Notes under the pieces: model-generated
What the model saw: the letters and a program-made list of their open reading frames with translations, nothing else
Told to the model about the DNA's origin: nothing
Databases searched by the model: none
DNA from: Bacteriovorax sp. UBA1852
GTDB lineage: Bacteria > Bdellovibrionota > Bacteriovoracia > Bacteriovoracales > Bacteriovoracaceae
DNA length: 6,821 nucleotides
NCBI GenBank assembly: GCA_002338505.1
Contig: DDIK01000060.1
Span: forward strand, 1-6,821
Direction of reading: 5' to 3'
Translations under genes and position numbers: made by a program
Part shown: positions 6,558 through 6,821 of the stretch, piece by piece
Position numbering within the stretch: position 1 is the first letter of the stretch
How the letters are laid out: every line of letters starts with the position of its first letter

Positions 6558-6821
6558 TTAATCTAAGCAGTCGAGAACAAAATTCTTTGTCCTATAGGCT
6601 GACTTATTAGATGGTACAGAAATTTCTGTTTTCATCTTTAATTTAATGTCTCCATTATAGCCCTTAATATAAGCAGACTCTGTTGATCTCTTGAGTTGAT
6701 TTATATTTTGTAGCTTTTTCAGTCGACCACGATTGAGAATGTTTACCTCACATCTTTTCGTGTGTTCCAGTGTTATTATTGGACTGTATATATTCTTTTT
6801 TTCATGCTCAAAAATAAATCT
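6558..6821 (-). CDS. Unrecognised protein, C-terminal 87 residues (start beyond the window)
   Basis: On the minus strand a frame runs open from the window edge for 87 codons to a TAA (complement of 6558-6560). In DNA this AT-rich an open run of that length is unlikely by chance, and the convergent position leaving only 9 bp after the preceding stop fits a real gene. The product is basic, begins RFIFEHEKKN in the visible part and ends TKNFVLDCLD. It has two cysteines, at visible residues 24 and 85. No transmembrane segment is seen. I recognise no family; a small exported protein with a disulfide is one possibility, but the N-terminus is missing so a signal peptide cannot be checked. No ATG-led frame of useful length lies inside the window, so the start is upstream. 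No terminator is visible between the two convergent genes. Confidence 0.62.
   Translation of the reverse strand, partial: RFIFEHEKKNIYSPIITLEHTKRCEVNILNRGRLKKLQNINQLKRSTESAYIKGYNGDIKLKMKTEISVPSNKSAYRTKNFVLDCLD

Noticed and set aside
6549..6559. Palindrome AATAG-T-CTATT between the convergent genes, considered as a terminator
   Set aside because: The arms are only 5 bp with a single central base, too tight for a hairpin, AT-rich, and without a T-run.
1..6821. CRISPR arrays, tRNA or rRNA genes, insertion sequences, phage or defence genes
   Set aside because: No regularly spaced repeats, RNA gene signatures, transposase motifs or terminal repeats were seen. The window is filled by the described genes, and no gene-free stretch exceeds 300 bases.

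Overview
The window is bacterial DNA, AT-rich (by eye about one third G+C), from an organism with a polar-type flagellar system. The gene order flhA (3' end) - flhF - flhG/fleN - fliA is the classic late flagellar export and regulation block of polar flagellates. The low G+C, the unusual FlhF and the large Ser/Asn/Lys-rich membrane protein next to it make me think of a Bdellovibrionota (Bacteriovorax/Halobacteriovorax-like) predator. That placement is an inference; nothing in the window proves it.

Layout: 2-856 is the C-terminal cytoplasmic part of the export gate protein FlhA, cut by the window edge. One base after its stop comes flhF (858-2312). After 49 bp holding a small hairpin comes flhG/fleN (2362-3258), a MinD/ParA-type ATPase. 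After 16 bp comes fliA (3275-4060), the flagellar sigma-28 factor. These four genes share a strand, are tightly packed, and end at a strong intrinsic terminator (4085-4124), so they look like one transcript. A 178-bp gap follows, with the terminator, a candidate sigma-70 promoter, a perfect dyad and a 12-codon leader ORF whose stop overlaps the next start codon. That next gene (4239-6548) encodes a 769-residue inner-membrane protein with a chemoreceptor-like layout (TM, periplasmic helical domain, TM, PAS-like domain, long coiled coil) but no recognisable output domain. On the opposite strand, converging and only 9 bp away, is the 3' end of an unrecognised gene (6558-6821) that leaves the window.

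How they work together: FlhA is part of the export gate, FlhF and FlhG normally set flagellar position and number, and FliA switches on late flagellar genes. The most notable observation is that FlhF keeps its N-terminal domain and its C-terminal G5 loop but has lost the Walker A lysine and the G3 and G4 signatures, so it looks like a pseudo-GTPase. FlhG keeps a complete Walker A motif but has no clear N-terminal DQAxxLR motif, the element that stimulates FlhF GTPase in other bacteria. Together this suggests a flagellar positioning system rewired away from GTP hydrolysis.
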